DNA from: Deltaproteobacteria bacterium
GTDB lineage: Bacteria > Desulfobacterota > DSM-4660 > Desulfatiglandales > Desulfatiglandaceae
DNA: 33,899 bases
NCBI GenBank assembly: GCA_022340265.1
Contig: JAJDOH010000315.1
Span: 1-33,899, forward strand
Direction: 5' to 3'
A model generated the notes under the pieces. It did no database searches, had not been told where the DNA came from, and worked only from the letters and a program-made list of their open reading frames with translations. This document shows positions 23,505 to 32,578 of this stretch, piece by piece (position 1 is the stretch's first letter; every line of letters starts with the position of its first letter). The translations under genes and the position numbers were made by a program.

Positions 23505-23880
23505 GGTATAGCTCCTTTAAATTAAGAGAATGTATTTTTTTCTACCGCGGTTTTGATTTGGCCATATCCCTCAGCAAGGGTTGTGCCGTACGGCGGGAGT
23601 TTCCTGGGGAAAAATTATAAGTGTTAGAAAATAATTAAGAAATTAGCATCCAATTCCTGAATTCCCAAAAGTTTGGAGATGTTGGATATGAAAAGCTCAA
23701 ACACAAAAATGTTACATTAAGATAAATATAATACAAAATTGTATGAATGAGAGAGATGGTAGGTGTAGTTCGCAAAATCATTGGAGCCTCTGTTTCAGCA
23801 CTTAATTTTTTTCAGGCAAGGTTGTTTTTTGGCCCAAATGTGGTATTCTTCTTAATCGCAACAATCATAAGGAGTGGGAA
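23505..23880. other. 376-bp divergent intergenic region between amtB and mltB
   Basis: It holds the amtB sigma-54 promoter near the left end. An AT-rich middle (about 23620-23750) contains an inverted repeat ATACAA-AA-TTGTAT at 23731-23744, which could be an activator or regulator site. A weak plus-strand promoter candidate, TTGTTT-N16-TATTCT (23822-23849), precedes mltB. I see no open reading frame or terminator in it. Confidence 0.6.
23573..23588 (-). promoter_or_regulatory. amtB: Sigma-54 (-24/-12) promoter of amtB
   Basis: On the minus strand CGGCAC-AACCC-TTGCT matches the sigma-54 consensus TGGCAC-N5-TTGCW at all but the first base, including the invariant GG and GC at 12-bp phase. The predicted start is near 23562, giving a leader of about 58 nt. 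This fits nitrogen-controlled (NtrC-type) activation of amtB. I found no clear NtrC-type dyad upstream. Confidence 0.75.
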
Positions 23881-24912
23881 ATGGGTGGCTGGACAGTATT
23901 GTTCAGGATTCTAAAGAAATGTCGGCCGCAGATGTTCACCGGCCGCCGGCCGACAATTTTCGTGGGGATTCTCGCTTTTGTTTTGTTCGTCAATGTCGGT
24001 TATGCGCCGGGTGCCAAGGACCGGTCTTTTCAGGAATGGCTCAAAGGGGTTCGCCAGGAGGCTCTGGAGGCGGGTGTTTCCCAGGCAGTTCTGGACCGCG
24101 CTTTCAGGCAGTTGAAGCCTATTCCCAGGGTGATCGAACTGGACCGCTCTCAACCCGAATTCAAGCTCACCCTCCAGCAGTATCTGGATCGTATGGTCTC
24201 AGGCAAAACCGTAAGGGATGGGCGGCAAATGTACCGCGAGCACAGAGATCTCCTTAGTGGAATTTCCGAAAAATACGGGGTTGAATCGCAGTATATTGTG
24301 GCCCTTTGGGGGATGGAAACGCGATACGGCAAAATTACGGGCGGTTATCCGGTGATCGACGTTTTGGCAACGCTGGCCTATGACGGACGGCGCAGCGAAT
24401 TTTTCAGGGCGGAACTGATCCATGCCCTTAAAATCCTTGAGGAAGGGCATATCGCCGTGGAGGACATGGATGGGTCCTGGGCCGGGGCCATGGGCCAGGT
24501 GCAGTTCATGCCGTCATCTTTCGCAAGCTACGCTGTGGATCAAGATGGTGATGGTCGACGGGATATATGGGGCAATGTGCCCGATGCCCTGGCATCAGCC
24601 GCCAACTATCTGTCAAAATCCGGTTGGAAACCGAACCAGGGTTGGGGCGGGGAAGTGAAGCTGCCCGTTGGATTTGATTCGAAAATAACCGACAAAATGG
24701 TAAAACCGCTTAAGGAATGGCGGGCCATGGGGCTGTCCGGAAAAGGGATTGAGGGAGATCCCCATTGCCTGGCGCATCTGGTAACGCCTGATCGTAACAA
24801 CGGACGGGTTTTTCTGGCGTATCCCAACTATGGGGTGATTCTAAAATGGAACCGATCCAATTATTTTGCCATTGCGGTCGGAACACTTGCGGATCGCATC
24901 GCCGCACAATAG
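23881..24912 (+). CDS. mltB: Lytic murein transglycosylase, MltB family
   Basis: A 343-aa enzyme that cleaves the MurNAc-GlcNAc bond with formation of 1,6-anhydro ends. The N-terminus (residues 24-40, PTIFVGILAFVLFVNVGYA) is a membrane anchor or signal; there is no lipobox, unlike E. coli MltB. The catalytic domain has Glu146 in ALWGMETRYGKITGGYPVID, followed by LATLAYDGRRSEFF, DGSWAGAMGQVQFMPSSF (the Q/N-rich substrate loop), DGDGRRDIW and ASAANYL, all typical of GH103. GGAG lies 7 nt before the ATG. It is convergent with prfC (16-bp gap) and divergent from amtB. A short stem AAACCG-TTTG-CGGTTT at 24913-24928 directly follows the stop and may terminate both genes. Confidence 0.93.
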   Translation: MGGWTVLFRILKKCRPQMFTGRRPTIFVGILAFVLFVNVGYAPGAKDRSFQEWLKGVRQEALEAGVSQAVLDRAFRQLKPIPRVIELDRSQPEFKLTLQQYLDRMVSGKTVRDGRQMYREHRDLLSGISEKYGVESQYIVALWGMETRYGKITGGYPVIDVLATLAYDGRRSEFFRAELIHALKILEEGHIAVEDMDGSWAGAMGQVQFMPSSFASYAVDQDGDGRRDIWGNVPDALASAANYLSKSGWKPNQGWGGEVKLPVGFDSKITDKMVKPLKEWRAMGLSGKGIEGDPHCLAHLVTPDRNNGRVFLAYPNYGVILKWNRSNYFAIAVGTLADRIAAQ

Positions 24913-24928
24913 AAACCGTTTGCGGTTT

Positions 24929-26515
24929 TCAATTATATTCCCGGGTTTTTCTGAATTCCACTTCCGGCCATTGTTCCATCACGTGATCCAGCCGCCATTG
25001 GCTTGGGCCCAGGAAAGTGAGCTCACCTTCGGCGTCTCTGGCCAGAAAAGCGCTATTTTCCTGCTGAAATTCCTTAAAGCGCTTTGGATCGCCACAGCTC
25101 ACCCAGCGGGCCACAGCCAGTTCCAGCGGCTCGTAAACCGTGTCGGCACCATACTCCTGTTTCAGGCGATTGGCGGTTACGTCAAATTGAAGAATGCCCA
25201 CCGCCCCCAGAATGTAATCACTGGTGCCCAAAGGACGAAAGACCTGTGTGGCCCCTTCTTCCGCCAGCTGATGCAACCCCTTTTGCAGTTGTTTTGTTTT
25301 CATGGGATTCTTAAGGCGGATTCGCCTGAAATGTTCCGGGGCAAAGTTGGGAATTCCGATGAATTTGAGGGGCTCCTTTTCGGTAAAGGTGTCCCCGATT
25401 TTGATGGTGCCGTGGTTGTGGATGCCGATGATGTCGCCAGGGTACGCTTCCTGAACGTTGGCCCGGGACTGGGCCATGAATATGGTGGCATTGGCAATGG
25501 CGATCTCTTTGCCGATGCGGTGATGGACCACCTTCATGCCCCGCTTGAATATTCCGGAGCAGACCCTGAGAAACGCGATTCGGTCCCTGTGGGCCATGTC
25601 CATATTCGCTTGAATTTTGAAAACGAACCCGGAAAAAGCCGATTCGTAGGGTGAGACTTCCCGGGTGAGCGTCAGGCGGGGTGCGGGGTGGGGGGACATC
25701 TCAACAAATGCGTCCAGCAGTTCCTTGACGCCGAAATTGTTGACGGCGCTGCCGAAAAAGACAGGTGTCTGATTTCCGTTCAGATAGTGACCCATATCAA
25801 AGGGATTGGCGGCCCCGTCCAGCAGTTCGATTTCTTCACGGAGGTCACGGGCCTGGTGGCCAAGGAGTTGGTCAAGACGGGGATCAGACAGATCTTCGAT
25901 GATCAAGCCTTCCTTTGATACGGAGGACTCTCCCGGTGTGAAGAGATGAAGCCCTCTGTGATGACGGTTGTAGACCCCTTTAAACGATTTTCCCATGCCG
26001 ATGGGCCATGACAGGGGGACACACTCAATCTGGAGTTTTTCTTCAATATCACTTAAAATATCCAGCGGCCGCAAGCCTTCCCGGTCCAGTTTGTTGATAA
26101 ACGTGATGATGGGCGTGTTCCGCATTCGGCACACTTCCATGAGTTTTTCCGTTTGGGGTTCGACGCCTTTTGCGTGGTCGATCACCATCAGAGCGCTGTC
26201 CACGGCGGTCAGTACGCGGTAGGTATCCTCTGAAAAATCCTGATGACCCGGTGTATCCAGAAGGTTAACTTCGAAGTCCCTGTAATTGAATTTCATGGCG
26301 CTGGTGGTGACGGAGATGCCTCTTTCCTGCTCAATGCGCATCCAGTCACTGGTGGCATGGCGTGCCGCTTTTCTGGCTTTGATGGCGCCGGCCTGTTGAA
26401 TGGCGCCACCAAAAAGAAGGAGTTTTTCCGTGAGCGTTGTTTTGCCGGCGTCCGGGTGGCTGATAATACCGAAGTTTCTCCGCCGGTCCACTTCTTGTTT
26501 GTGTCTTTTGTTCAT
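24929..26515 (-). CDS. prfC: Peptide chain release factor 3
   Basis: A 528-aa translational GTPase that recycles RF1 and RF2 from the ribosome after peptide release. I chose ATG 26515 ([17 protein letters not shown]): it gives the normal RF3 length and has AGGAC about 9 nt upstream. The 28-codon upstream extension to 26599 would translate the leader hairpin and is unlikely. Motifs: G1 SHPDAGKTT, switch [11 protein letters not shown]3 [14 protein letters not shown], and G4 NKLDRE. Domains II and III follow, with the conserved [12 protein letters not shown] and a C-terminal VGILQFDV...RLKQEYG. It lies downstream of sbcC on the same strand, but a terminator-like hairpin stands between them. Confidence 0.96.
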   Translation of the reverse strand: MNKRHKQEVDRRRNFGIISHPDAGKTTLTEKLLLFGGAIQQAGAIKARKAARHATSDWMRIEQERGISVTTSAMKFNYRDFEVNLLDTPGHQDFSEDTYRVLTAVDSALMVIDHAKGVEPQTEKLMEVCRMRNTPIITFINKLDREGLRPLDILSDIEEKLQIECVPLSWPIGMGKSFKGVYNRHHRGLHLFTPGESSVSKEGLIIEDLSDPRLDQLLGHQARDLREEIELLDGAANPFDMGHYLNGNQTPVFFGSAVNNFGVKELLDAFVEMSPHPAPRLTLTREVSPYESAFSGFVFKIQANMDMAHRDRIAFLRVCSGIFKRGMKVVHHRIGKEIAIANATIFMAQSRANVQEAYPGDIIGIHNHGTIKIGDTFTEKEPLKFIGIPNFAPEHFRRIRLKNPMKTKQLQKGLHQLAEEGATQVFRPLGTSDYILGAVGILQFDVTANRLKQEYGADTVYEPLELAVARWVSCGDPKRFKEFQQENSAFLARDAEGELTFLGPSQWRLDHVMEQWPEVEFRKTREYN

Positions 26516-26538
26516 TTTAAAAAAGTCCTGTTCAACGT

Positions 26539-26567
26539 AAAAAAAACGGGCTCTCGGAAAGAGCCCG
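26539..26567 (-). terminator. Rho-independent terminator between sbcC and prfC (possible prfC leader attenuator)
   Basis: On the minus strand the 8-bp stem CGGGCTCT / AGAGCCCG with a 5-nt loop is followed by eight T residues. It lies about 75 nt after the sbcC stop and only 23 nt before the prfC ATG. A promoter candidate sits just upstream of the hairpin rather than after it. Confidence 0.7.
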
Positions 26568-26576
26568 GTTACCCCT

Positions 26577-26606
26577 ATAATATAATGCATTAACACCAAA
26601 GGTCAA
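26577..26606 (-). promoter_or_regulatory. prfC: Candidate sigma-70 promoter for prfC
   Basis: On the minus strand TTGACC (5 of 6, 26601-26606) and TATTAT (5 of 6, 26577-26582) are 18 bp apart. The predicted start, near 26570, falls directly before the terminator-like hairpin. Confidence 0.5.
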
Positions 26607-26640
26607 TGGGGAGCGATGTTAAGATCGGTTCACTTCTTCT

Positions 26641-29600
26641 TCAAATTTTTTTTACCCCCGGTCCGGTGATTGCGCTTTTCCCGCCGGACATGGGCGTTAT
26701 GTTAATTTGAGTGCCGATTCGCTCTTTCAGAGCGGATACGTGAGAAATAATACCGATTATTTTTTCATCCTGATGCAGACTGGCCAATGTCTCTAAAGAT
26801 GTTTCCAATGCTTCTTCGTCAAGCGTGCCAAAACCTTCATCAAGGAACAAAGAGTCGACCCGTACCTTTCGGCTGGCCATTTGTGAAAGCCCCAGGGCAA
26901 GGGCAAGGCTGACAATGAAGCTTTCTCCGCCGGATAGATTCCTGGTTGATCTGATTTCTCCGGCCTGATAATTGTCGACGACGTTCAATTCCAGTGGCTG
27001 CGCTTCATCACGGATCAGCAGATAACGGTCAGTCATATTCACAAGCTGGCGGTTGGCATGTGATACCATCAGTTCAAAGGTGAGACCCTGAGCAAAGTTC
27101 CGGTATTTCTTTCCGTCACTAGACCCGATAAGGCCGTGCAATTTTTCCCACCGACGACACTCCCTTTTCTGGGCCTCGATGGCAGCCTGTTTTTCTTTTA
27201 TCCGTTCTTTGGCAGCGGTATTTTCATTCAATTTGTGTTTCAAGGCGGTAACGGCATCCCTTAGTTGTTTCAGATTTTCTTCAAGTTCCTTGAACTGTGG
27301 TGCCAGTATTTGAAGCGTCGCGTCGGTTACTTCCTTGGCTACTTCCAGGGACAACCGGTTTTCGCGGTCTTTCCGTCTGGCTTTTAGACCCGTCTGCCGG
27401 TGATCCAGATCCTTTGCCTTTGACTTGAATTTATCCCGAACAGGCCCTGTTAGGCGGGCTTCGAGGAACTGTCGTTCATTTTCGAATCCCGCTGATTGGA
27501 GCCGGCTAACAAATAGAGATTCCATGTTCTTCAGTTCTGGAATTCTTTTTTCGACCCGTTCCCTGAGGGACGCGATGTTGGTTCTGGTGGCGTTAAGCGT
27601 TTGCTTTGTTTCATCGTGCGCGGCCCTTGACGCTTTTTCTGCAATCTCGGCATTGGAAATTAATCTCTTCAGGCGATTTTCCTCTGCATCAGGGCTTTTA
27701 TTTCCAAAGAGTTTACGGCGCTCTGAATTTCCGGCCGCGTATTCTTTCCCCACCATTTCCAAAGACCTTTGCTTTTCGGTCAATGTTTTATTTCGAGTAT
27801 CGATAACCGCGTCAAGCCGTTTCAATTCGCTGTCCAGATCGGAGAGCTGCTTTTCCAACTCAGTTCTTTTCTGAACCTGAACCAGCCATTCCTTGAGTCG
27901 TCCCTGAAGGGATTTGAGCAGTGACGACACGCCTGAATCAGGGATTTCTTCTATTCCCAGGGGTCGTAATTTGCCAAGTGCGGCCGTTTTTAATCGGGTA
28001 AACCTTAGCGCCATGGACTCGAGGTCTTTCGTCAAATCCGCAAGACGTCTTTCGGCCGCCTGCTTTTCATTGGCGGCAGCGTTTTCAAGCTTTTCGCTAT
28101 CAGACAGATTTTTAAGGGCATCCCGTTCGGCCGCCCCCATCATCTTAATGCGGGCCTCCTGTTCCTCGGCCTTTTGTATCAACTCCGTGAGATCCCCGAT
28201 CTTTTTTTCGGCCTCATCCGGTTGCGGCATATTCCCTTCAGCAAAGGGATGATCCAGGGCGCCACACAATGGGCACGGCTTGCCATCCCTTAGGTTAACG
28301 CGGTGATCTTCAAGGTCGGCGATTTTTCGAAGAAAAGCCATTTCGCGGAGCAGGGTCTCTTTTTCCGCGCGGTATTCCCGTAACAGGCGGTCATCGAGCA
28401 ATAAGGCCAGGGCTTTCTTCTCATGCTCAAGGCGTTTTCCTGAATCCTCCAATTCCTTTTTGCGTTTGTTCAACCGGGCCGTGCACCCCTTCAGCTTTTT
28501 GATGGCCGCATTCAGTGATTTCCCGGCTTTCTTTTCAGCAGCCGTTCTTGTGGTCATCTCTTTTTGCACGGAAAGAAGATTGCCGATCTGTTCGCGGATA
28601 CCGGCCAGGCCGCTTACCAGCCATTCGTCCCGGGAATGGGTTTCAAGATATTTTTGCGCAAGTTTCAATTCATTGAGGGCGGTATCGCGCTTATCCTGCT
28701 CGTTTTTTTTGAGCCGTTTATCAGCTTCGATCTTCGCGGCATCTTTTCCGCAATCCGCTTTGCCGCTCTCAAAAGCCTTCTTGTTGTCTGCCACCTTCTG
28801 ATCGAGAGAGCGCACTTTCTGAATCAACGGTGCAGTTTCTTTCAGATCATCTTTGGCTTTAAGCGTCTGTTTCTCGGCAGTTTTCAATGTTAGCAATTTC
28901 TCTTGGGCACGTGCTTCCAACTCAGGGCGTTTACCTTCCTCACGTTTCAGTGAGGTTCGATCCGTTTCCAGCTGTTTCCGCACAGCATTCAGTATCGCGT
29001 AATCTCCTTCCAACTCGGCGGCTCTAATGGCTTGGTTGAGCCGTTCCCGGTCAGGCTTGAAACATTCAATTTCAGTTTGAAGCTTCTGAGACTCTTCAGC
29101 CAAAGATCCGATTTCCATTTTCAGTCCGTCAATACCGGTTAACCAGGCCATGGCTTTTCCTGTTTCGGTTGCCAGGGCTGTCAGTTCGGCTTCCTTCTTT
29201 TGTCTGCCTTCCAGATCCCTTTGGATTTCCTTTTCATTTTCAGGTTCAAGAAGGTGAATGACGGAGGTTTCAGCCTGCAGAAACTTCAGTTTTTCATGCT
29301 CATCCCTTTGCTGTTCGTGGACGCGTCTTGAGATCTCCGTATAGATTTCGGTGCCGGTGATCTGTTCCAGTATTTTGGATTTCTGCTCCACATCGGCTTT
29401 CAGGAAGGTGTCGAAATTGCCTTGAGCGAGTAGTATGGAACGGGTAAAACGCTCAAAATCCATTCCGGTTTTTTCTTCGATAACCGTTGCAACACGGCGA
29501 ATCTGAGACTCGATTACTTTATGGTTGTTTTGCGCCTCGCTAATTTCATGGCGGGGAGCTTGCAACTCACCATCCGCTTTTTTGCGGGCACGGTGCTGGC

Positions 29601-29889
29601 CCCAATGGCAGCGAAACCGACCGGCCTGGGATTCGAACAATACCTCGGCGTAGCATTCTCCGGTCTGTCGGGACATGACCTCATTGCCGCTTTTGGTGAT
29701 TTTGCCCAGACGGGGCGTTGCGCCATACAGTGCCAGACAGATGGCATCAAGGATGGTAGACTTGCCGGCTCCGGTCGGTCCGGTAAGCGCAAAGATGCCG
29801 TTTGAGACATAGTCGGGATCGGTAAAATCAATGAACCATTCACCATAGAGCGAATTAAGGTTTTTGAACCTGAGCTCAAGAATTTTCAT
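26641..29889 (-). CDS. sbcC: Exonuclease subunit SbcC (SMC-like ATPase)
   Basis: A 1082-aa SMC/Rad50-type ATPase. Walker A (GPTGAGKST) lies near residue 37. Two long coiled-coil arms flank the zinc-hook turn CPLCGALDHP near residue 540. The C-terminal lobe carries the ABC signature NLSGGESF, then Walker B DSLFLDEGFGTLD and a H-loop (IGIISHVSAL). With SbcD it opens hairpins and cleaves palindromic or blocked double-strand ends. It starts 11 bp after the sbcD stop, so the pair is an operon. Length and motifs are normal for the family. Confidence 0.96.
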   Translation of the reverse strand: MKILELRFKNLNSLYGEWFIDFTDPDYVSNGIFALTGPTGAGKSTILDAICLALYGATPRLGKITKSGNEVMSRQTGECYAEVLFESQAGRFRCHWGQHRARKKADGELQAPRHEISEAQNNHKVIESQIRRVATVIEEKTGMDFERFTRSILLAQGNFDTFLKADVEQKSKILEQITGTEIYTEISRRVHEQQRDEHEKLKFLQAETSVIHLLEPENEKEIQRDLEGRQKKEAELTALATETGKAMAWLTGIDGLKMEIGSLAEESQKLQTEIECFKPDRERLNQAIRAAELEGDYAILNAVRKQLETDRTSLKREEGKRPELEARAQEKLLTLKTAEKQTLKAKDDLKETAPLIQKVRSLDQKVADNKKAFESGKADCGKDAAKIEADKRLKKNEQDKRDTALNELKLAQKYLETHSRDEWLVSGLAGIREQIGNLLSVQKEMTTRTAAEKKAGKSLNAAIKKLKGCTARLNKRKKELEDSGKRLEHEKKALALLLDDRLLREYRAEKETLLREMAFLRKIADLEDHRVNLRDGKPCPLCGALDHPFAEGNMPQPDEAEKKIGDLTELIQKAEEQEARIKMMGAAERDALKNLSDSEKLENAAANEKQAAERRLADLTKDLESMALRFTRLKTAALGKLRPLGIEEIPDSGVSSLLKSLQGRLKEWLVQVQKRTELEKQLSDLDSELKRLDAVIDTRNKTLTEKQRSLEMVGKEYAAGNSERRKLFGNKSPDAEENRLKRLISNAEIAEKASRAAHDETKQTLNATRTNIASLRERVEKRIPELKNMESLFVSRLQSAGFENERQFLEARLTGPVRDKFKSKAKDLDHRQTGLKARRKDRENRLSLEVAKEVTDATLQILAPQFKELEENLKQLRDAVTALKHKLNENTAAKERIKEKQAAIEAQKRECRRWEKLHGLIGSSDGKKYRNFAQGLTFELMVSHANRQLVNMTDRYLLIRDEAQPLELNVVDNYQAGEIRSTRNLSGGESFIVSLALALGLSQMASRKVRVDSLFLDEGFGTLDEEALETSLETLASLHQDEKIIGIISHVSALKERIGTQINITPMSGGKSAITGPGVKKI

Positions 29890-29900
29890 GACGCTCTTCT

Positions 29901-31142
29901 CTACTCTTCGTTGACGTCTTCTTCATGGAGAGACGTGACGATGTCGTTGTATAATCGATTCATTTCCGGTCGGTCTTCAGGCGGCACTTCAAAAGTGTCA
30001 AGGCAGCGTTCAAACACATCGGTTACATTAAGATCAGCAAGGGTTTCGTGCCCATGGATCGTCTTGAAGACCCGGTCCATGATGCGATTGTTTTTAATAC
30101 GGCTTATCTCCATGGATGATCCATCCAGAGACTCTTCCAACAATTCCCGAAGATTTCCCACGAGATCAGCGCCGGTGTACTCAATCTCCAGCCATGCCCG
30201 GCAACCTGCCTGTTTCAACTGTCCTATTTTCGCGTTAATCTCGTCAAGAGATCCGACAATCCTTTCCAGAGGCTGAAAGCAGGGGATCCTTATTTCCTGA
30301 ATGACCGGCGTAGTGCTGTTAAACCGGGCAACAACTACTTTCTTATCTTGAGTGGCTTCACCGTATCCCATGGGTATGGGTGAGCCACAGTAGCGAAAGC
30401 GTTCATTATTCCCCACACATTGCGGTATATGCAGATGCCCCAGCGCAAGATAGTCGATGGAGGACGGGAACGCATCCTTTCCCACATGGGCCAATGAACC
30501 CACATAGAGTTCCCTGACACCATCCCCATCAACGGTTTCACCTCCCGCCGTAAAGAGATGGCCCATGGCGACAATGGGCACATGCCCATATCCGTCCTTC
30601 TTGAATCGGGCTTGCTTTTGATCGGCGATGGCACAGACATCCGCGTAGTGATTCATCAGGCCGAAGGCAAGTTTTGCATTTCTATCATCGATGGATTCGC
30701 CGGGTTCGACGGTGCGGATATCCCTGTCCCGGAGATAGGGCACGGCACAGATGATGGCCTCTGGATTCCGCTGATCATCATTGAGTACGATCACTTCATC
30801 TTCCGGGTGCTCCGTCATCGCGCCAACCACATACACATTCAGGGCACGCAGAAGCTCTTTGGGTGCATTTAGAAAGGAGGGGGAGTCATGGTTACCGGCG
30901 ATAATGACAATGTGACGGCAGCATGAATCGGCAATCCTGCAAATAAACCGGTAGTACAATTCCTGAGCCCGATTGCTGGGTACGCTGGTATCGAAAACAT
31001 CCCCGGCAACCAGCAGGGCATCAATATTCTCAGATTCTATGGTATCGCCAAGCCAATTGAGAAATGCCGTGAACTCGTCATAGCGTTTGCGGCCATAAAG
31101 AGACCGACCAAGATGCCAGTCCGATGTATGGAGGATCTTCAT
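29901..31142 (-). CDS. sbcD: Exonuclease subunit SbcD (Mre11-type nuclease)
   Basis: A 413-aa metallophosphoesterase nuclease. I chose ATG 31142 (MKILHTSDWHLGRSLYG), which has GGAG 6 nt upstream; a TTG four codons earlier is possible but overlaps that ribosome site. Metal-binding motifs are TSDWHLG (Asp8, His10), LLVAGDVFDTS, IIAGNHDSPSFL, AMGHLFTAGG and LALGHLHIPQ. All are intact, as expected for an active Mn-dependent nuclease. The C-terminal cap (about 270-413) is the SbcC-binding part. It is the first gene of sbcDC and diverges from nudC; a perfect TTGACA lies about 50 bp upstream of the ATG, but the matching -10 box is poor. Confidence 0.95.
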   Translation of the reverse strand: MKILHTSDWHLGRSLYGRKRYDEFTAFLNWLGDTIESENIDALLVAGDVFDTSVPSNRAQELYYRFICRIADSCCRHIVIIAGNHDSPSFLNAPKELLRALNVYVVGAMTEHPEDEVIVLNDDQRNPEAIICAVPYLRDRDIRTVEPGESIDDRNAKLAFGLMNHYADVCAIADQKQARFKKDGYGHVPIVAMGHLFTAGGETVDGDGVRELYVGSLAHVGKDAFPSSIDYLALGHLHIPQCVGNNERFRYCGSPIPMGYGEATQDKKVVVARFNSTTPVIQEIRIPCFQPLERIVGSLDEINAKIGQLKQAGCRAWLEIEYTGADLVGNLRELLEESLDGSSMEISRIKNNRIMDRVFKTIHGHETLADLNVTDVFERCLDTFEVPPEDRPEMNRLYNDIVTSLHEEDVNEE

Positions 31143-31244
31143 GGGTTGCTCCAATAAGGTAATTTTTTGAATCGGTATCGGATTGTTTTGTCAAAAGGGT
31201 ACATCTGCGTGGTCGGTAACCGCGAGGATACCTTACCGGTTATG

Positions 31245-31274
31245 TTACCAAAAAGCAAAAGCTTTGTTTATATT
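31245..31274 (+). promoter_or_regulatory. nudC: Candidate promoter for nudC
   Basis: TTACCA (4 of 6) and TATATT (5 of 6) are separated by 18 bp in the 238-bp divergent gap between sbcD and nudC. The predicted leader is about 100 nt. Confidence 0.35.
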
Positions 31275-31380
31275 TGTGAAATGTCCGCTCATTCTTGACA
31301 CCCGTCCGCCAGGCTGCTATCGGTTACTGAACACAACGATTGCAGCAAGGACATCGCTTGAAAACAAAGGAGACAAATAC

Positions 31381-32193
31381 ATGACTTTTGTATCCACTGC
31401 CAAACCGCCCCTCACACCCATAGAAAGTGCCCATTGGTTTTTGTTTCAAAAACAGCGTTTATGGGTTGTGCAAGAGGGGGAAAAGATTCGAATTCCGCAA
31501 ACTTCGGATCTGAAAAAGACCAATCTGACTCCTCCGGGGGATTACTTTTTCGGTATGTTGAATGGTCAACCCTGCTATGCGGCGGAATTGGAAGCGGACC
31601 AGGTGATTCCCGAAGCTATCAGGCAGATGGAACTGCGTCAGGTATTTCGGCGTTTTGAATCGGATTTTGTTCAGGCGGCGGGATTGGCCGGCCATTTGCT
31701 GGCATGGCACCGAAATCACCGGTACTGCAGCCGCTGTGGAAAAGCAAACGAGGACAAAGAAGACGAACGGGCTAAGATCTGTCCCACATGCGGATTGGTC
31801 AATTACCCACGGCTTTCACCGGCCATTATTGTGGCGGTGGTACGAGACGGGAAGCTTTTGCTGGCCCGTTCCCCCCGCTTTCCCGAGGACTTTTACAGTG
31901 TTCTGGCAGGGTTTGTGGAACCGGGTGAAACCCTTGAAGATTGCGTTCGAAGAGAAGTATTTGAGGAAGTGAAGATTTCCGTCAAAAACATTCACTATTT
32001 CGGTAACCAGCCCTGGCCGTTTCCCGATTCCCTCATGCTGGGTTTTACCGCGGAATACGCAGGCGGTGAAATCAAGGAAGACGGGATTGAAATTTCCCAC
32101 GCGGACTGGTTCCCCCCGGATCGCCTTCCGCGAGTTCCCCCCAAAATCAGTATTGCGCGGGAATTGATCGATTGGTTCGCGAATAAGGGTTAA
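31381..32193 (+). CDS. nudC: NAD(H) diphosphatase / NAD-cap removal enzyme, NudC family
   Basis: A 270-aa Nudix hydrolase. I chose ATG 31381 because AGGAG stands 8 nt before it and the protein then has normal NudC length; the frame is open further upstream to 31183 without domain support. Residues 1-100 are the N-terminal NudC domain. A zinc ribbon follows (C116-x2-C119, C134-x2-C137). The Nudix box is GFVEPGETLEDCVRREVFEE, and NQPWPFPDS (209-217) is the NADH-specific motif SQPWPFPxS with Asn replacing Ser. The family hydrolyses NADH to NMNH and AMP and removes NAD caps from RNA. Its TAA stop shares the palindrome TTAA (32190-32193) with the stop of the convergent NFACT-R gene. Confidence 0.95.
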   Translation: MTFVSTAKPPLTPIESAHWFLFQKQRLWVVQEGEKIRIPQTSDLKKTNLTPPGDYFFGMLNGQPCYAAELEADQVIPEAIRQMELRQVFRRFESDFVQAAGLAGHLLAWHRNHRYCSRCGKANEDKEDERAKICPTCGLVNYPRLSPAIIVAVVRDGKLLLARSPRFPEDFYSVLAGFVEPGETLEDCVRREVFEEVKISVKNIHYFGNQPWPFPDSLMLGFTAEYAGGEIKEDGIEISHADWFPPDRLPRVPPKISIARELIDWFANKG

Positions 32194-32573
32194 ATGGTAT
32201 CGGATCCAGGCAATGCGGGCCGCACTTTCAACGTAATTTCTTTGCGGATTTGCACCAGTCCCGGCTTGGCGCCTTTGGGTTTGGTAACGTACCGGGCCTG
32301 GGTGCATGAAACCGGAACGATGCCGCCATGTCGCGCCTTGCTGTAATAGGCGGCCACGGCGGCTGCCCGTTTGAGGGTCTCCCGGTCAGGTTCTCCGGTG
32401 ACACTGGCTCTCAGCACCACGTGGCTGCCGGGCATCCCGCGAACATGAAACCAGTAATCGCTGGGCTTTGCCTGTTTAAGGCTCAGGTAATCGTTGTCCA
32501 CGTCTGTTTTTCCGGCAAGCACTTTCCATCCGCCCGGCAGTTCATGTTCAATGATATTGTACTGAGCAGTCAA
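32190..32573 (-). CDS. Stand-alone NFACT-R (DUF814) RNA-binding domain protein
   Basis: A protein of about 127 aa. Its body matches the NFACT RNA-binding domain of RqcH/Tae2/NEMF: ELPGGWKVLAGKTDVDNDYL, then the signature DYWFHVRGMPGSHVVLR, then AAAVAAYYSKARHGG and VSCTQARYVTKPKGAKPG. The N-terminal NFACT-N and coiled-coil parts of RqcH are absent. The start is inferred as TTG 32573, the only usual start codon between the upstream gene's stop (TAG at 32579-32581) and the domain. The frame stays open to 32846, but that part overlaps the upstream gene and looks like out-of-frame sequence. Single-domain NFACT-R proteins exist in bacteria, and their role is unclear; ribosome or tRNA binding is inferred from the domain. 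It is likely co-translated with the upstream gene, 5 bp away. Confidence 0.8.
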   Translation of the reverse strand: MTAQYNIIEHELPGGWKVLAGKTDVDNDYLSLKQAKPSDYWFHVRGMPGSHVVLRASVTGEPDRETLKRAAAVAAYYSKARHGGIVPVSCTQARYVTKPKGAKPGLVQIRKEITLKVRPALPGSDTI

Positions 32574-32578
32574 GAGGT

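Noticed and set aside
26576..26586. Overlapping TATAAT boxes on the plus strand upstream of prfC
   Set aside because: No -35 box lies at a suitable distance and no plus-strand gene follows; the minus-strand promoter explains the AT-rich stretch.
31183..31380. Longer N-terminus for NudC
   Set aside because: There is no domain support, while ATG 31381 has a strong ribosome site and gives the family length.
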